Origin: Acidovorax radicis
GTDB lineage: Bacteria > Pseudomonadota > Gammaproteobacteria > Burkholderiales > Burkholderiaceae_C
Assembly (NCBI RefSeq): GCF_020510705.1
Contig: NZ_CP075184.1
Location: 3,100,001-3,164,000 of the forward strand
Length of the DNA stretch: 64,000 nucleotides
Direction: 5' to 3'
Numbering within the stretch: the first letter of the stretch is position 1; each line of letters starts with the position of its first letter. Below the pieces are notes generated by a model. The model saw only the letters and a program-made list of their open reading frames with translations. It was not told where the DNA came from and made no database searches. Shown here piece after piece: positions 19,195 through 28,248 of the stretch. A program made the position numbers and the translations under genes.

Positions 19195-21036
19195 TCAGAA
19201 GCTTTCCCATTCGTCGTCGTTGCCGCCCTTGGCGGGCGCTGGTGCCGGCCTTGGGGCCGTGGGCTTGCTCGTTGCGGCTGGGGCTGCGCTGGCCTTGGGC
19301 GCTGCCAGGCTGGCCTGCGCCTGGGGTTTGCCGCCTGTCTTGCTGGCGCCGATGCGGGTGCCGCCGCTGGCCCCACTTTGGGCCGCTTTGCTGCGCGGGG
19401 CGCTGTAGGCCGGGGCCGGGATCGGCGCCTTCGGGCTCTGGGTGTGGGTGGGTGCGCTGCTTGTGGTGCTGTGTGTGGCGCTGTGTTTGCTGCTGTTGGC
19501 ATCGAGTTTGAACACGGCCACGGCGTTGACCAGTTCGCCCGCCTGCGCGTTCAGCGCGCTCGCAGCCGCCGCCATCTCTTCCACCAAGGCCGCGTTTTGC
19601 TGGGTCGCCTGGTCCATTTGCGTGACCGCTTCGCCCACCTGGCCTACGCCCGCGCTTTGTTCGCTGCTGGCGGCGCTGATCTCGCCCATGATGTCGGTCA
19701 CGCGCCGGATGGCGTTGACGACTTCGGTCATGGTCGCCCCTGCTTTATCGACCAGCGCTGTGCCTTGTTCCACGCGTTCGACGCTGTCGGTGATCAGGGT
19801 CTTGATTTCCTTGGCCGCTTCGGCGCTGCGTCCGGCCAGGCTGCGTACTTCTCCGGCCACTACCGCAAAGCCTCTGCCTTGTTCGCCTGCTCGGGCGGCT
19901 TCCACGGCGGCATTCAGCGCCAGGATGTTGGTCTGGAAGGCGATGCCGTCGATGACGCTGATGATGTCCGCTATCTTGTTGCTGCTGGTGTTGATGCCTT
20001 TCATGGTCTCGACCACTTCGGCCACTACGTCTCCGCCTTGCACTGCCACGGTGGACGCACTGACCGCCAGCTGGTTGGCCGTGCGCGCGTTGTCTGCGTT
20101 CTGGCGCACTGTGGAGCCCAGTTCTTCCATCGACGCCGCCGTTTCTTCCAGCGCGCTTGCCTGCTGTTCTGTCCGCGCCGATAGGTCGTTGTTCCCCGAC
20201 GCTATCTGCGCGCTCGCCGACGCGACTCCTTCCGCGTTGCTACGCACCGATGCCACTGTGTTCACCAGGCTTTGCTGCATGCGCTGCAACGCTGCGAGCA
20301 ACTGGCCGGTTTCGTCTTTGGACTGCGCGACGATATGGCCGCTCAGGTCGCCACTGGCCACACGGTCGGCGGCTTCCACCGCCTGGGCCAGTGGGCGGGT
20401 GATGGAGCGAATGATGGTAATCGCCAGGAAAAGCGCAACCGCTATAGCCAGCGCGCCGGCAATCATCACGTCACGCAGCAGCGCGCTGGCTGCAGCCTCG
20501 GCCCGCGCGGCAGCTGTGGCAGTCACCTGCGTCTGGAACTCCACCTGCTCCTGAATGGAGGCCTGGTAGGCGCGCTGCGCCGGGCGCAATTGCTCTTCAA
20601 GAAATTTTGCGACCTCGTCCTTCTGCCCCTGTTTGGCCAGCGCGATGTATTGGTCCCCCACCTTGAGGAACTCGTCGCGGTGCCGAAGCATTTTCGCCAG
20701 GATTTCTTTCCCCTTGTCAGACTGGACAAGCGGTTCGATGGTTTTAAGCTGCTCCCCAATGCTCTTGCGCGCGGCGGCCACACGGGCCAGCGCCTCCTGG
20801 GTGAGCTTTTCGTCGCTGAAAATTGTCAGGTTGCGAAACTGGATGGCCTGCTGACTCACCCCCTCCATCAGCACACCCATCGACTTCGTGATGGGAATGC
20901 GCATGTCGGTGATGTCCTTGAGCTCTGCACGCTGGCTTGCCGACCGGACCATGCCCACCGCCCCCAGCGCAATCAGCAGCAGCACCATGACAAAAAAAGC
21001 CACTGCGAGTCTGGTTGAAATCTTCAATTGATTCAT
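19195..21036 (-). CDS. Methyl-accepting chemotaxis protein
   Basis: A 613-residue chemoreceptor. TM1 is at about 9-31, a four-helix periplasmic domain follows, TM2 is at about 188-210, then a HAMP domain and a full cytoplasmic signalling hairpin whose tip is [21 protein letters not shown] long Ala/Pro/Ser-rich linker leads to the C-terminal pentapeptide EWESF, the docking site for CheR/CheB. The ligand is not known. It follows cheW by 43 bp. A 172-bp stretch (20076-20247) is almost identical to part of the second mcp gene. Confidence 0.95.
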   Translation of the reverse strand: MNQLKISTRLAVAFFVMVLLLIALGAVGMVRSASQRAELKDITDMRIPITKSMGVLMEGVSQQAIQFRNLTIFSDEKLTQEALARVAAARKSIGEQLKTIEPLVQSDKGKEILAKMLRHRDEFLKVGDQYIALAKQGQKDEVAKFLEEQLRPAQRAYQASIQEQVEFQTQVTATAAARAEAAASALLRDVMIAGALAIAVALFLAITIIRSITRPLAQAVEAADRVASGDLSGHIVAQSKDETGQLLAALQRMQQSLVNTVASVRSNAEGVASASAQIASGNNDLSARTEQQASALEETAASMEELGSTVRQNADNARTANQLAVSASTVAVQGGDVVAEVVETMKGINTSSNKIADIISVIDGIAFQTNILALNAAVEAARAGEQGRGFAVVAGEVRSLAGRSAEAAKEIKTLITDSVERVEQGTALVDKAGATMTEVVNAIRRVTDIMGEISAASSEQSAGVGQVGEAVTQMDQATQQNAALVEEMAAAASALNAQAGELVNAVAVFKLDANSSKHSATHSTTSSAPTHTQSPKAPIPAPAYSAPRSKAAQSGASGGTRIGASKTGGKPQAQASLAAPKASAAPAATSKPTAPRPAPAPAKGGNDDEWESF

Positions 21037-21079
21037 CCTGCTTCTCCTGGGGTGGGGAAAGTCGCTACCAGAATGCAGC

Positions 21080-21613
21080 TTAGTCGCGTCCTACCTTTGC
21101 CACCAAGCCTATTTCTTCACTGCTGAGCAAAGCCTCAATGTCCATCATGATCAGCATGCGGTCCCCGAGGCTGGCGATGCCCGTGACAAAAGAGGGGTCC
21201 ACATTGCCCTGGCGTTCAAACTGGGGGGCGGGCTTGATGAGTTCAGGCGCCAGCGACACCACGTCGGCCACCGCATCCACCACGGCGCCAATCACGGTCG
21301 TGCCGATATCCAGAATGATGACCACCGTGAAGTCGGTGTAGTTGGCTTCAGGGCACTGCAGCTTCAGGCGCAGGTCAAGAATGGGCACGATGCGACCACG
21401 CAGGTCGATGACCCCCTTGATGAAGTCGGGTGAATGGGCGAGGCGGGTCGGTTGCTCGTACGAGCGGATTTCCTGCACCCGCAGAATATCGATGCCGTAT
21501 TCCTCGGAGCCGAGACGGAACGTGAGGTATTCGCCCGCAGGCTCCACCGACCCAGAACGGGACGCAGAAGAGGCAGGAGCAGGTGTGTGGGCAGGCGCGG
21601 GGGTGGCGGTCAT
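21080..21613 (-). CDS. cheW: Chemotaxis coupling protein CheW
   Basis: A 177-residue protein with a Pro/Ala/Ser-rich N-terminal tail of about 25 residues and one CheW domain ([39 protein letters not shown]). CheW links chemoreceptors to the CheA kinase. The start at 21613 is chosen as the last ATG before the domain; a start 12 codons upstream is possible. It is the first gene of a cheW-mcp operon, with no cheA here. Confidence 0.95.
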   Translation of the reverse strand: MTATPAPAHTPAPASSASRSGSVEPAGEYLTFRLGSEEYGIDILRVQEIRSYEQPTRLAHSPDFIKGVIDLRGRIVPILDLRLKLQCPEANYTDFTVVIILDIGTTVIGAVVDAVADVVSLAPELIKPAPQFERQGNVDPSFVTGIASLGDRMLIMMDIEALLSSEEIGLVAKVGRD

Positions 21614-21896
21614 GGCGCGGACTTTCAGAATCGGGGAAAGGGTCAGCAAAGCACGCGGTCTACCAAAGCAAAGCCCGCGCGGGCATCTATAGCCACAGCA
21701 TAGCAGCGGATTGTTGCATTTACTAACAATTCACCCTGAATGGGGTGTTGCCATTGGCGGGTTGGCGCCCCAAAAGCCACTTCGCCATTGGAGAGCTGGC
21801 TCCATTTATGCCCGCCGCCATCCACCCAAAAAATGCTAACGTCGCCCGTCGAGAACGCCTGCCATCGTTGTTCCGCCGCACTGCCCCACCACCAAA

Positions 21897-22703
21897 ATGT
21901 CCCTTTTCCGCAAAAAAGCAGCCGATGCTTCCTCCATGCCGCCGCCGAGCCTGCCGCTGCTGGCGCTGGAATTGCGGGCGCCCTGGGAGTTTGGCGCTGT
22001 CATTGCGGCCTGGCCTGCGCTCAAACGCGCTCCCCTTGGCGACGGGCACTCGGTCATCGTATTCCCGGGCCTCACCGCAGGCGATGCCACCACGGCGCCG
22101 TTGCGGCGTTATCTGGAGTTCCTCAATTACCGGCCCCTGGGATGGGGCCAGGGCCTGAACCTTGGCCCGCGCGAAGGGGTACTCGACAACGCCAAACGCC
22201 AGTTGCAGGCCGCCTGCGATGCCAGCGGCAACAAGGTCAGCCTGGTGGGCTGGAGCCTGGGCGGCATCTACGCCCGCGAGCTGGCCAAGGACATGCCCGG
22301 CCTGGTGCGCTGCGTGGTGACTCTGGGCACGCCCTTTGCGGGGCCACACACCTCGACCAACGCCTGGCGCATCTACCAGTTCGCCAGCGGCCGCAGCATC
22401 GAGCGCGAGACCGAAAACTACAACCTGCCCGAAGCGCCCCCGGTGCCCACCACCAGCATCTACTCACGCACCGACGGCGTGGTGGCCTGGCGCGGCAGCA
22501 TCCAGGCGCCCGCCGACCACAACCCGCACACCGAAAACATCGAGGTGGTGGCCAGCCATTTCGGCATCGGCCTGAACCCCAGCGCCTGGTGGGCCGTGGC
22601 CGACCGGCTGGGGCAAGCAACCGGGCCCGATGCGGGGTGGCAGCCGTTTCGGCGGCCCAAGGTGCCGGGACTGCACCTGGTGTATCCCGACCCCTACCGT
22701 TGA
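21897..22703 (+). CDS. Alpha/beta hydrolase (lipase/esterase-like)
   Basis: A 268-residue soluble protein with an alpha/beta hydrolase fold. The nucleophile elbow is GWSLGG with S120. A likely acid is the Asp in SRTDGVVAWRG and the likely catalytic His is in VASHFGIGLNP. VIVFPGLTAGD forms the oxyanion region. No signal peptide is visible. The substrate is unknown. It stands alone between the chemotaxis genes and reads the other way. Confidence 0.82.
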   Translation: MSLFRKKAADASSMPPPSLPLLALELRAPWEFGAVIAAWPALKRAPLGDGHSVIVFPGLTAGDATTAPLRRYLEFLNYRPLGWGQGLNLGPREGVLDNAKRQLQAACDASGNKVSLVGWSLGGIYARELAKDMPGLVRCVVTLGTPFAGPHTSTNAWRIYQFASGRSIERETENYNLPEAPPVPTTSIYSRTDGVVAWRGSIQAPADHNPHTENIEVVASHFGIGLNPSAWWAVADRLGQATGPDAGWQPFRRPKVPGLHLVYPDPYR

Positions 22704-22871
22704 ACGCATTGCGCACCGCGCACTGCGGACAACCGCCTGACAAGTCAAACTTCTACGGCCCCTGTTTGAGCTAGCACTGCGGCCCGAGGCCTTGAGCGCA
22801 GGCGCGGCCACGCGGGGGGACTCAGACTGTGGGCGAGGTGCGGCAGCTGCCGCGTGGCAGGCCCGTGCGCT

Positions 22872-24917
22872 CTACCCACCTGCGGGCGAGAGCTTGAAAA
22901 ACGCCACAGTGCCGACCAAGTCTTGCGCTTGGTGGCTCAAGCTGCTGGCGGCAGCGGCCATTTCTTCTACCAGCGCTGCGTTTTGCTGAGTGACCTGGTC
23001 CATCTGGGTCACTGCTTCGCCCACTTGATTGACGCCTTGGCTTTGCTCGTTGCTGGCGGCGCTGATCTCGCCCATCAGATCGGTCACGCGCTTGATGGCG
23101 CCCACCACCTCGGTCATGGTGTTACCGGCCTGGTCCACGAGGGCTGAGCCTTGCTCCACACGCTGCACGCTGTCGCTGATCAACGTCTTGATCTGCTTGG
23201 CTGCATCAGCCGATCGGCCTGCCAAGTTGCGCACTTCGCTGGCCACCACGGCAAAACCACGGCCTTGCTCACCAGCGCGAGCGGCTTCCACCGCAGCATT
23301 CAGCGCCAGGATATTGGTCTGAAAGGCGATGCCATCGATGACGCTGATGATGTCGGATATCTTGTGTGAACTGTCGTTGATGCCCTTCATGGTCTCCACC
23401 ACCTGGCCCACCACGTCACCGCCATGCACCGCAACCGTGGAGGCGGTCATTGCCAACTGGTTGGCCTGGCGAGCGTTGTCTGCGTTCTGGCGCACGGTGG
23501 AATTGAGTTGCTCCATCGACGCAGCAGTCTGCTGCAGAGCACTGGCTTGTTGCTCGGTGCGCGCACTCAGGTCGTTATTGCCCTGGGCAATTTCAGACGA
23601 GGCTGTCGCCACATTCTCGGAGCCCTCACGCACATCACCGACGATGCGAGACAGGCTTTGCTGCATGTCTGACAAGGCGTGCAGCAACCGGGCGGGCTCG
23701 TCTTTGCCCTGGGCATCGATGTGGATCGACAAATTGCCCCTGCTGATTTCTTCGGCGGCATCCACAGCGCGCTGCACTGGCAGTGTGATGGAGCGTGTGG
23801 CCCATACGGCAAACAGCAGCCCCAACAGCAAAGACACACCGGCACCGATCCCCAGCGTCCACTGGCTCGTGACGGCGGTCTCCAGTACAGACGCCTCAAA
23901 CGCCATCAATTCGTCGTGGGTGGCCGTGCGCGCGTTGTCTGCGTTCTGGCGCACTGTGGAGCCCAGTTCTTCCATCGACGCCGCCGTTTCTTCCAGCGCG
24001 CTTGCCTGCTGTTCTGTCCGCGCCGATAGGTCGTTGTTCCCCGACGCTATCTGCGCACTCGCCGACGCGACCCCTTCCGCGTTGCTACGCACGCCGGAGA
24101 CGACGTGCGCCAGGTTTGCGCGCATGGCGCCCAGGGCGGCAAGCAGCTGGCCCATTTCATCCTTGCCACCCGCTGGCACCTCGGTGGTGAGGTCACCTTG
24201 CGCAATGGCTTGTGCCGCCAGCACAGCGTGGTGTGCCGGGCGCGTGACAGCGCGGGTGATGCCCACGCCCAACACCGCAGCCAGCACCACACACAACGCC
24301 AGCGTGCCCAGCACCCATATGCGTGCGCTTGTAAAGACGCGCTGCGCTTCGTCGTTGGCCTCAATGGCGGCGTCGGCATTGACCTTCTGCAGTTCACCCA
24401 GGCTCTCTGTGACGGCAACAAAACTCGCCTCTGACTCGCCCGCATACAACATGCTCAGTGCATCGCCAGTGAGCTCCAGCGACTCGGCGGTGCTGAAGTC
24501 CACGCCCTTGGCGAGTTCCGTCAGCTTGGCTTGCAAGGCAACGTATGCGCCCTTGCGCTGCTTGTAACCTTGGTAAATCTCCCGCTCGCGGGGCAGATCA
24601 ATCAACGCCTCGTACGCGGCCTCGACACCGTCCAGATCCTTGTGCCGCATCGCCACCTGCTCGGAGAACGCCTTGACCTCGGCCATGCTGCGCGAGGTGA
24701 CCACGCCACCCTCCGCCCGGCGCATCCGGTTGAGCAAAACCCGTAGCTCTCCGGTCTGGCTGACGCTAGGCAACAGGTTGGTGGCGATTTCTTCGGCGTT
24801 CGCGTGAATGCGCGACATCTGCACCAACGCAATGGCGCCCAGCAAGGTCGTCAAAAGCAGCACGGCCAAAAAGCCCGCACCCAACTTGACCCCCATGCGC
24901 AGATCGGAAATTTTCAT
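22872..24917 (-). CDS. Methyl-accepting chemotaxis protein, apparent fusion of two receptors
   Basis: A 681-residue reading frame. Residues 1-332 are the front of one receptor: TM1 (about 10-32), periplasmic domain, TM2 (about 198-219), HAMP and the first part of the signalling helix, ending NADNARTA. From residue 333 (THDELMAFEASVLE) the sequence restarts in the end of another periplasmic domain, followed by a third TM helix (about 352-372), a second HAMP and a complete signalling hairpin. The join falls at the edge of a 172-bp tract shared with the neighbouring mcp. Three TM helices would put the final signalling domain outside the cytoplasm, so function is doubtful. No CheR docking pentapeptide is present. 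Confidence 0.85.
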   Translation of the reverse strand: MKISDLRMGVKLGAGFLAVLLLTTLLGAIALVQMSRIHANAEEIATNLLPSVSQTGELRVLLNRMRRAEGGVVTSRSMAEVKAFSEQVAMRHKDLDGVEAAYEALIDLPREREIYQGYKQRKGAYVALQAKLTELAKGVDFSTAESLELTGDALSMLYAGESEASFVAVTESLGELQKVNADAAIEANDEAQRVFTSARIWVLGTLALCVVLAAVLGVGITRAVTRPAHHAVLAAQAIAQGDLTTEVPAGGKDEMGQLLAALGAMRANLAHVVSGVRSNAEGVASASAQIASGNNDLSARTEQQASALEETAASMEELGSTVRQNADNARTATHDELMAFEASVLETAVTSQWTLGIGAGVSLLLGLLFAVWATRSITLPVQRAVDAAEEISRGNLSIHIDAQGKDEPARLLHALSDMQQSLSRIVGDVREGSENVATASSEIAQGNNDLSARTEQQASALQQTAASMEQLNSTVRQNADNARQANQLAMTASTVAVHGGDVVGQVVETMKGINDSSHKISDIISVIDGIAFQTNILALNAAVEAARAGEQGRGFAVVASEVRNLAGRSADAAKQIKTLISDSVQRVEQGSALVDQAGNTMTEVVGAIKRVTDLMGEISAASNEQSQGVNQVGEAVTQMDQVTQQNAALVEEMAAAASSLSHQAQDLVGTVAFFKLSPAGG

Positions 24918-25104
24918 GAATGGATCACCCTCTAATGGGCGGCGCAGCACCATGGGGCATGGCGCTGCGCCGCAAACCACGCCCCATCGGCACGGTCCTT
25001 ATTTGTAACAAAATGAATTTTAGCCGCCACGCGCCCGCGCCCCACTGCAGCGGGGCTTTGTATCCGCCCCACCCCCAGACACGGGTGGGACGCAGGCCCA
25101 CAAC

Positions 25105-25137
25105 AAAAAAGCGCACCGCCCTTGACAGGGGTGCGCT
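25105..25137 (-). terminator. Terminator after ppa
   Basis: AGCGCACC and GGTGCGCT form the stem. Read on the minus strand it is followed by TTTTTT. It lies about 85 bp beyond the ppa stop. Confidence 0.88.
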
Positions 25138-25142
25138 CCTAT

Positions 25143-25185
25143 TTCAATAGCTCCCAGCGCTTGATGGGCAAGCGCTAGAGCCTGG
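25143..25185. repeat. Dispersed AGCGC repeat between ppa and its terminator
   Basis: TCAATAGCTCCC, then AGCGCTTGATGGGCAAGCGC and TAGAGCC; the hairpin part is well preserved. Confidence 0.72.
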
Positions 25186-25222
25186 TTTGACTAAAAAATC
25201 AAACCCAACGGCTCCGAGAGTC

Positions 25223-25762
25223 TCAGGCGTTGCTCTTCTTCTTGAAGTTGGCAATGCCGTCGCTGATTTCCTTCTTGGCGGAATCAATGCCTTCCCAGCC
25301 CAGCACCTTGACCCACTTGCCCTTTTCCAGGTCCTTGTAGTGCTCGAAGAAGTGGGCGATGGCGTTGCGGCGCATGGCGTTCACGTCGTCGATGGTCGTC
25401 CAGTGGTCGTACATGGGCAGGATCTTGGACGTGGGCACAGCAATCACCTTGCCATCCACACCGGCCTCGTCTTCCATCATGAGGATGCCCAGCGGGCGGC
25501 AGGTCACGACCACACCGGGGTGCAGGGGATAAGGCGTGATCACCAGCACGTCCACCGGGTCGCCATCACCCGACAGCGTCTGCGGCACATAGCCGTAGTT
25601 CGTGGGGTAATGCATGGCCGTGGTCATGAAACGGTCCACAAAAATGGCGCCCGATTCCTTGTCCACTTCGTACTTGATCGGGTCGGCGTTCATCGGGATC
25701 TCGATGACGACGTTGAAGCTGTCAGGGAGGTTCTTGCCTGGGGGGACGTTGTTGAGGGACAT
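25223..25762 (-). CDS. ppa: Inorganic pyrophosphatase (family I, soluble)
   Basis: A 179-residue cytoplasmic enzyme that hydrolyses pyrophosphate and so pulls biosynthetic reactions forward. The metal-binding core is [15 protein letters not shown], with the upstream [15 protein letters not shown]. The start [14 protein letters not shown] is the usual family N-terminus; longer in-frame upstream sequence is not conserved. It is divergent from the membrane pyrophosphatase hppA with a 268-bp gap. Confidence 0.97.
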   Translation of the reverse strand: MSLNNVPPGKNLPDSFNVVIEIPMNADPIKYEVDKESGAIFVDRFMTTAMHYPTNYGYVPQTLSGDGDPVDVLVITPYPLHPGVVVTCRPLGILMMEDEAGVDGKVIAVPTSKILPMYDHWTTIDDVNAMRRNAIAHFFEHYKDLEKGKWVKVLGWEGIDSAKKEISDGIANFKKKSNA

Positions 25763-26030
25763 GTCTTTGGATAGTGGTTTGTTGACGATAACCCGCGAGG
25801 CCTTCGGCGCTGATGCAGCGCAACGAAGCGTCGGGATTAACCCTGATTTTAGGCGCACGCCCCTTTCTACCTGCTTGCAAACCGGCGTTTGCCTGTAAAT
25901 TGAGCGTGTTGGCCAATCGACTCCTGCCGCGAAATGCACAGGGAGCACGAGGAAGCAACGCAACGGAAGCACCACCGTCCTGCGTTGTGATGTTTCCTTC
26001 CGTGCAACTGAATATTTCAAGGAGTGACGA

Positions 26031-28112
26031 ATGGCCGGAAATACAGCGCTGACTGCCCCTCTGATACTGGCCCTGGTTTGCGGATTGATCGCGGTGGCCT
26101 ATGGCATCTGGGCCCGGGGATGGATCCTGGCCAAGGACCCCGGCAACGCCCGCATGCAGGAGATTGCCGCCGCCATCCAGGCCGGTGCCGCCGCCTACCT
26201 CGCCCGCCAATACAAGACCATCGCCCTCGTCGGCGTGGTGCTGGCGGTTCTCATCGGCATCTTTCTGGACGGCATCACGGCCGTGGGTTTTGTGATGGGC
26301 GCGGTGCTCTCGGGCGCCTGCGGCTTCATCGGCATGAACGTGTCGGTGCGCGCCAATGTGCGCACCGCGCAGGCGGCCACACAGGGCATTGGCCCGGCGC
26401 TCGACGTGGCGTTTCGCGGCGGCGCCATCACCGGCATGTTGGTGGTGGGGCTAGGTCTGCTGGGCGTTACGGGGTTCTACTGGTTTTTGGCGGGCAACGG
26501 CAACCTCACGCCCACCGCCCACCTGGCCACGTTGCTCAACCCACTGATTGGCTTTGCGTTCGGATCGTCGCTGATCTCGATCTTTGCGCGGCTGGGCGGC
26601 GGCATCTTCACCAAGGGGGCCGACGTAGGCGCCGACCTGGTGGGCAAGGTGGAGGCGGGCATCCCCGAAGACGATCCGCGCAACCCTGCCGTGATCGCGG
26701 ACAACGTGGGCGACAACGTGGGCGACTGCGCCGGCATGGCGGCCGACCTGTTCGAGACCTACGCCGTGACGCTCATCGCCACCATGATGCTGGGCGCCCT
26801 GATGGTGGCCAGCGCCCCGGTCAACGCCGTGGTGTACCCGCTGGCGCTGGGGGCGGTGTCCATCGTTGCATCCATCGTCGGCTGCTTTTTTGTGAAGGCT
26901 TCGCCCGGTATGAAGAACGTGATGCCCGCGCTCTACAAAGGCCTGGCGATTGCGGGCGTGCTGTCGCTCATCGCGTTCTACTTCGTCACCGTCTGGATCA
27001 TGCCGGACAACGCCATCACCGCCAGCGGCAGCCAGATGAAGCTCTTTGGCGCCTGTGCCACGGGGCTGGTGCTGACGGCCGCGCTGGTGTGGATTACCGA
27101 GTTCTACACCGGCACCCAATATGCGCCGGTGCAACACATCGCACAGGCATCGACCACTGGCCACGGCACCAACATCATTGCGGGCCTGGGCGTGTCGATG
27201 CGATCCACCGCCTGGCCGGTGATCTTCGTTTGCATGGCCATCCTGGTGTCCTACCAACTGGCGGGCCTGTATGGCATTGCGGTGGCGGCCATGTCAATGC
27301 TCTCCATGGCGGGCATTGTGGTGGCGCTGGATGCCTATGGCCCCATTACCGACAACGCCGGTGGCATTGCCGAGATGGCCGAGTTGCCCAGCAGCGTGCG
27401 CGACATCACCGACCCGCTGGACGCCGTGGGCAACACCACCAAGGCCGTCACCAAAGGCTATGCCATTGGCTCGGCAGGCCTGGCGGCCCTGGTGCTGTTT
27501 GCGGACTACACCCACAAGCTCGAAAGCTACGGCCAGTCCATCACGTTCAATCTCTCCGACCCAATGGTCATCGTGGGCCTGTTCATCGGTGGCCTGATTC
27601 CCTATCTTTTTGGTGCGATGGCCATGGAAGCCGTGGGCCGTGCCGCAGGCGCCGTGGTGGTGGAGGTGCGCCGCCAGTTCCGCGACATCCCCGGCATCAT
27701 GGAAGGCACGGCCAAGCCCGAGTACGGCCGTGCGGTGGACATGCTGACCAGCGCCGCCATCAAGGAGATGGTGGTGCCCAGCCTGTTGCCGGTGGTGGTG
27801 CCGATCGTGGTGGGCCTGGCGCTGGGGCCCAAGGCACTGGGTGGCCTGTTGATGGGCACCATCGTCACCGGCCTGTTCGTGGCCATCAGCATGTGCACTG
27901 GCGGCGGCGCCTGGGACAATGCCAAGAAGTACATCGAAGACGGCCACCACGGTGGCAAAGGCAGCGAAGCACACAAAGCTGCCGTAACTGGCGACACCGT
28001 GGGCGACCCCTACAAAGACACGGCCGGCCCGGCCATCAACCCGCTGATCAAGATCATCAACATCGTGGCGCTGCTGATCGTGCCGCTGGTGGTCAAGTTC
28101 CACGGCGGCTGA
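26031..28112 (+). CDS. hppA: Membrane-bound proton-translocating pyrophosphatase
   Basis: A 693-residue membrane protein with about 16 helices that couples pyrophosphate hydrolysis to ion pumping. The substrate site has [20 protein letters not shown] and [19 protein letters not shown]. The segment [17 protein letters not shown] has Lys at the position that marks potassium-independent enzymes (Ala in potassium-dependent ones), so a K+-independent H+ pump is likely. AAGGAG at 26019-26024 sets the start. It is followed by a terminator and is divergent from ppa. Confidence 0.97.
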   Translation: MAGNTALTAPLILALVCGLIAVAYGIWARGWILAKDPGNARMQEIAAAIQAGAAAYLARQYKTIALVGVVLAVLIGIFLDGITAVGFVMGAVLSGACGFIGMNVSVRANVRTAQAATQGIGPALDVAFRGGAITGMLVVGLGLLGVTGFYWFLAGNGNLTPTAHLATLLNPLIGFAFGSSLISIFARLGGGIFTKGADVGADLVGKVEAGIPEDDPRNPAVIADNVGDNVGDCAGMAADLFETYAVTLIATMMLGALMVASAPVNAVVYPLALGAVSIVASIVGCFFVKASPGMKNVMPALYKGLAIAGVLSLIAFYFVTVWIMPDNAITASGSQMKLFGACATGLVLTAALVWITEFYTGTQYAPVQHIAQASTTGHGTNIIAGLGVSMRSTAWPVIFVCMAILVSYQLAGLYGIAVAAMSMLSMAGIVVALDAYGPITDNAGGIAEMAELPSSVRDITDPLDAVGNTTKAVTKGYAIGSAGLAALVLFADYTHKLESYGQSITFNLSDPMVIVGLFIGGLIPYLFGAMAMEAVGRAAGAVVVEVRRQFRDIPGIMEGTAKPEYGRAVDMLTSAAIKEMVVPSLLPVVVPIVVGLALGPKALGGLLMGTIVTGLFVAISMCTGGGAWDNAKKYIEDGHHGGKGSEAHKAAVTGDTVGDPYKDTAGPAINPLIKIINIVALLIVPLVVKFHGG

Positions 28113-28165
28113 AGCGTCGGCGCCCGACGAGGACCAGGCCTGACAAGCCTGGCATCGACAAAAAC

Positions 28166-28187
28166 AAGGGGCCCTCGGCCCCTTTTT
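28166..28187 (+). terminator. Terminator after hppA
   Basis: AAGGGGCC and GGCCCCTT form a GC-rich stem around CTC, followed by TTTTT. Confidence 0.9.
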
Positions 28188-28248
28188 GCCGCGTACCATG
28201 GCGGGCACCGGTATCCCGTCATCCAAGAAGATCGCCTTGAAATACACC

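Noticed and set aside
26024..28240. A 738-codon frame overlapping hppA in another frame
   Set aside because: Composition is extreme in Arg, Gly and His; hppA in the correct frame is fully conserved.
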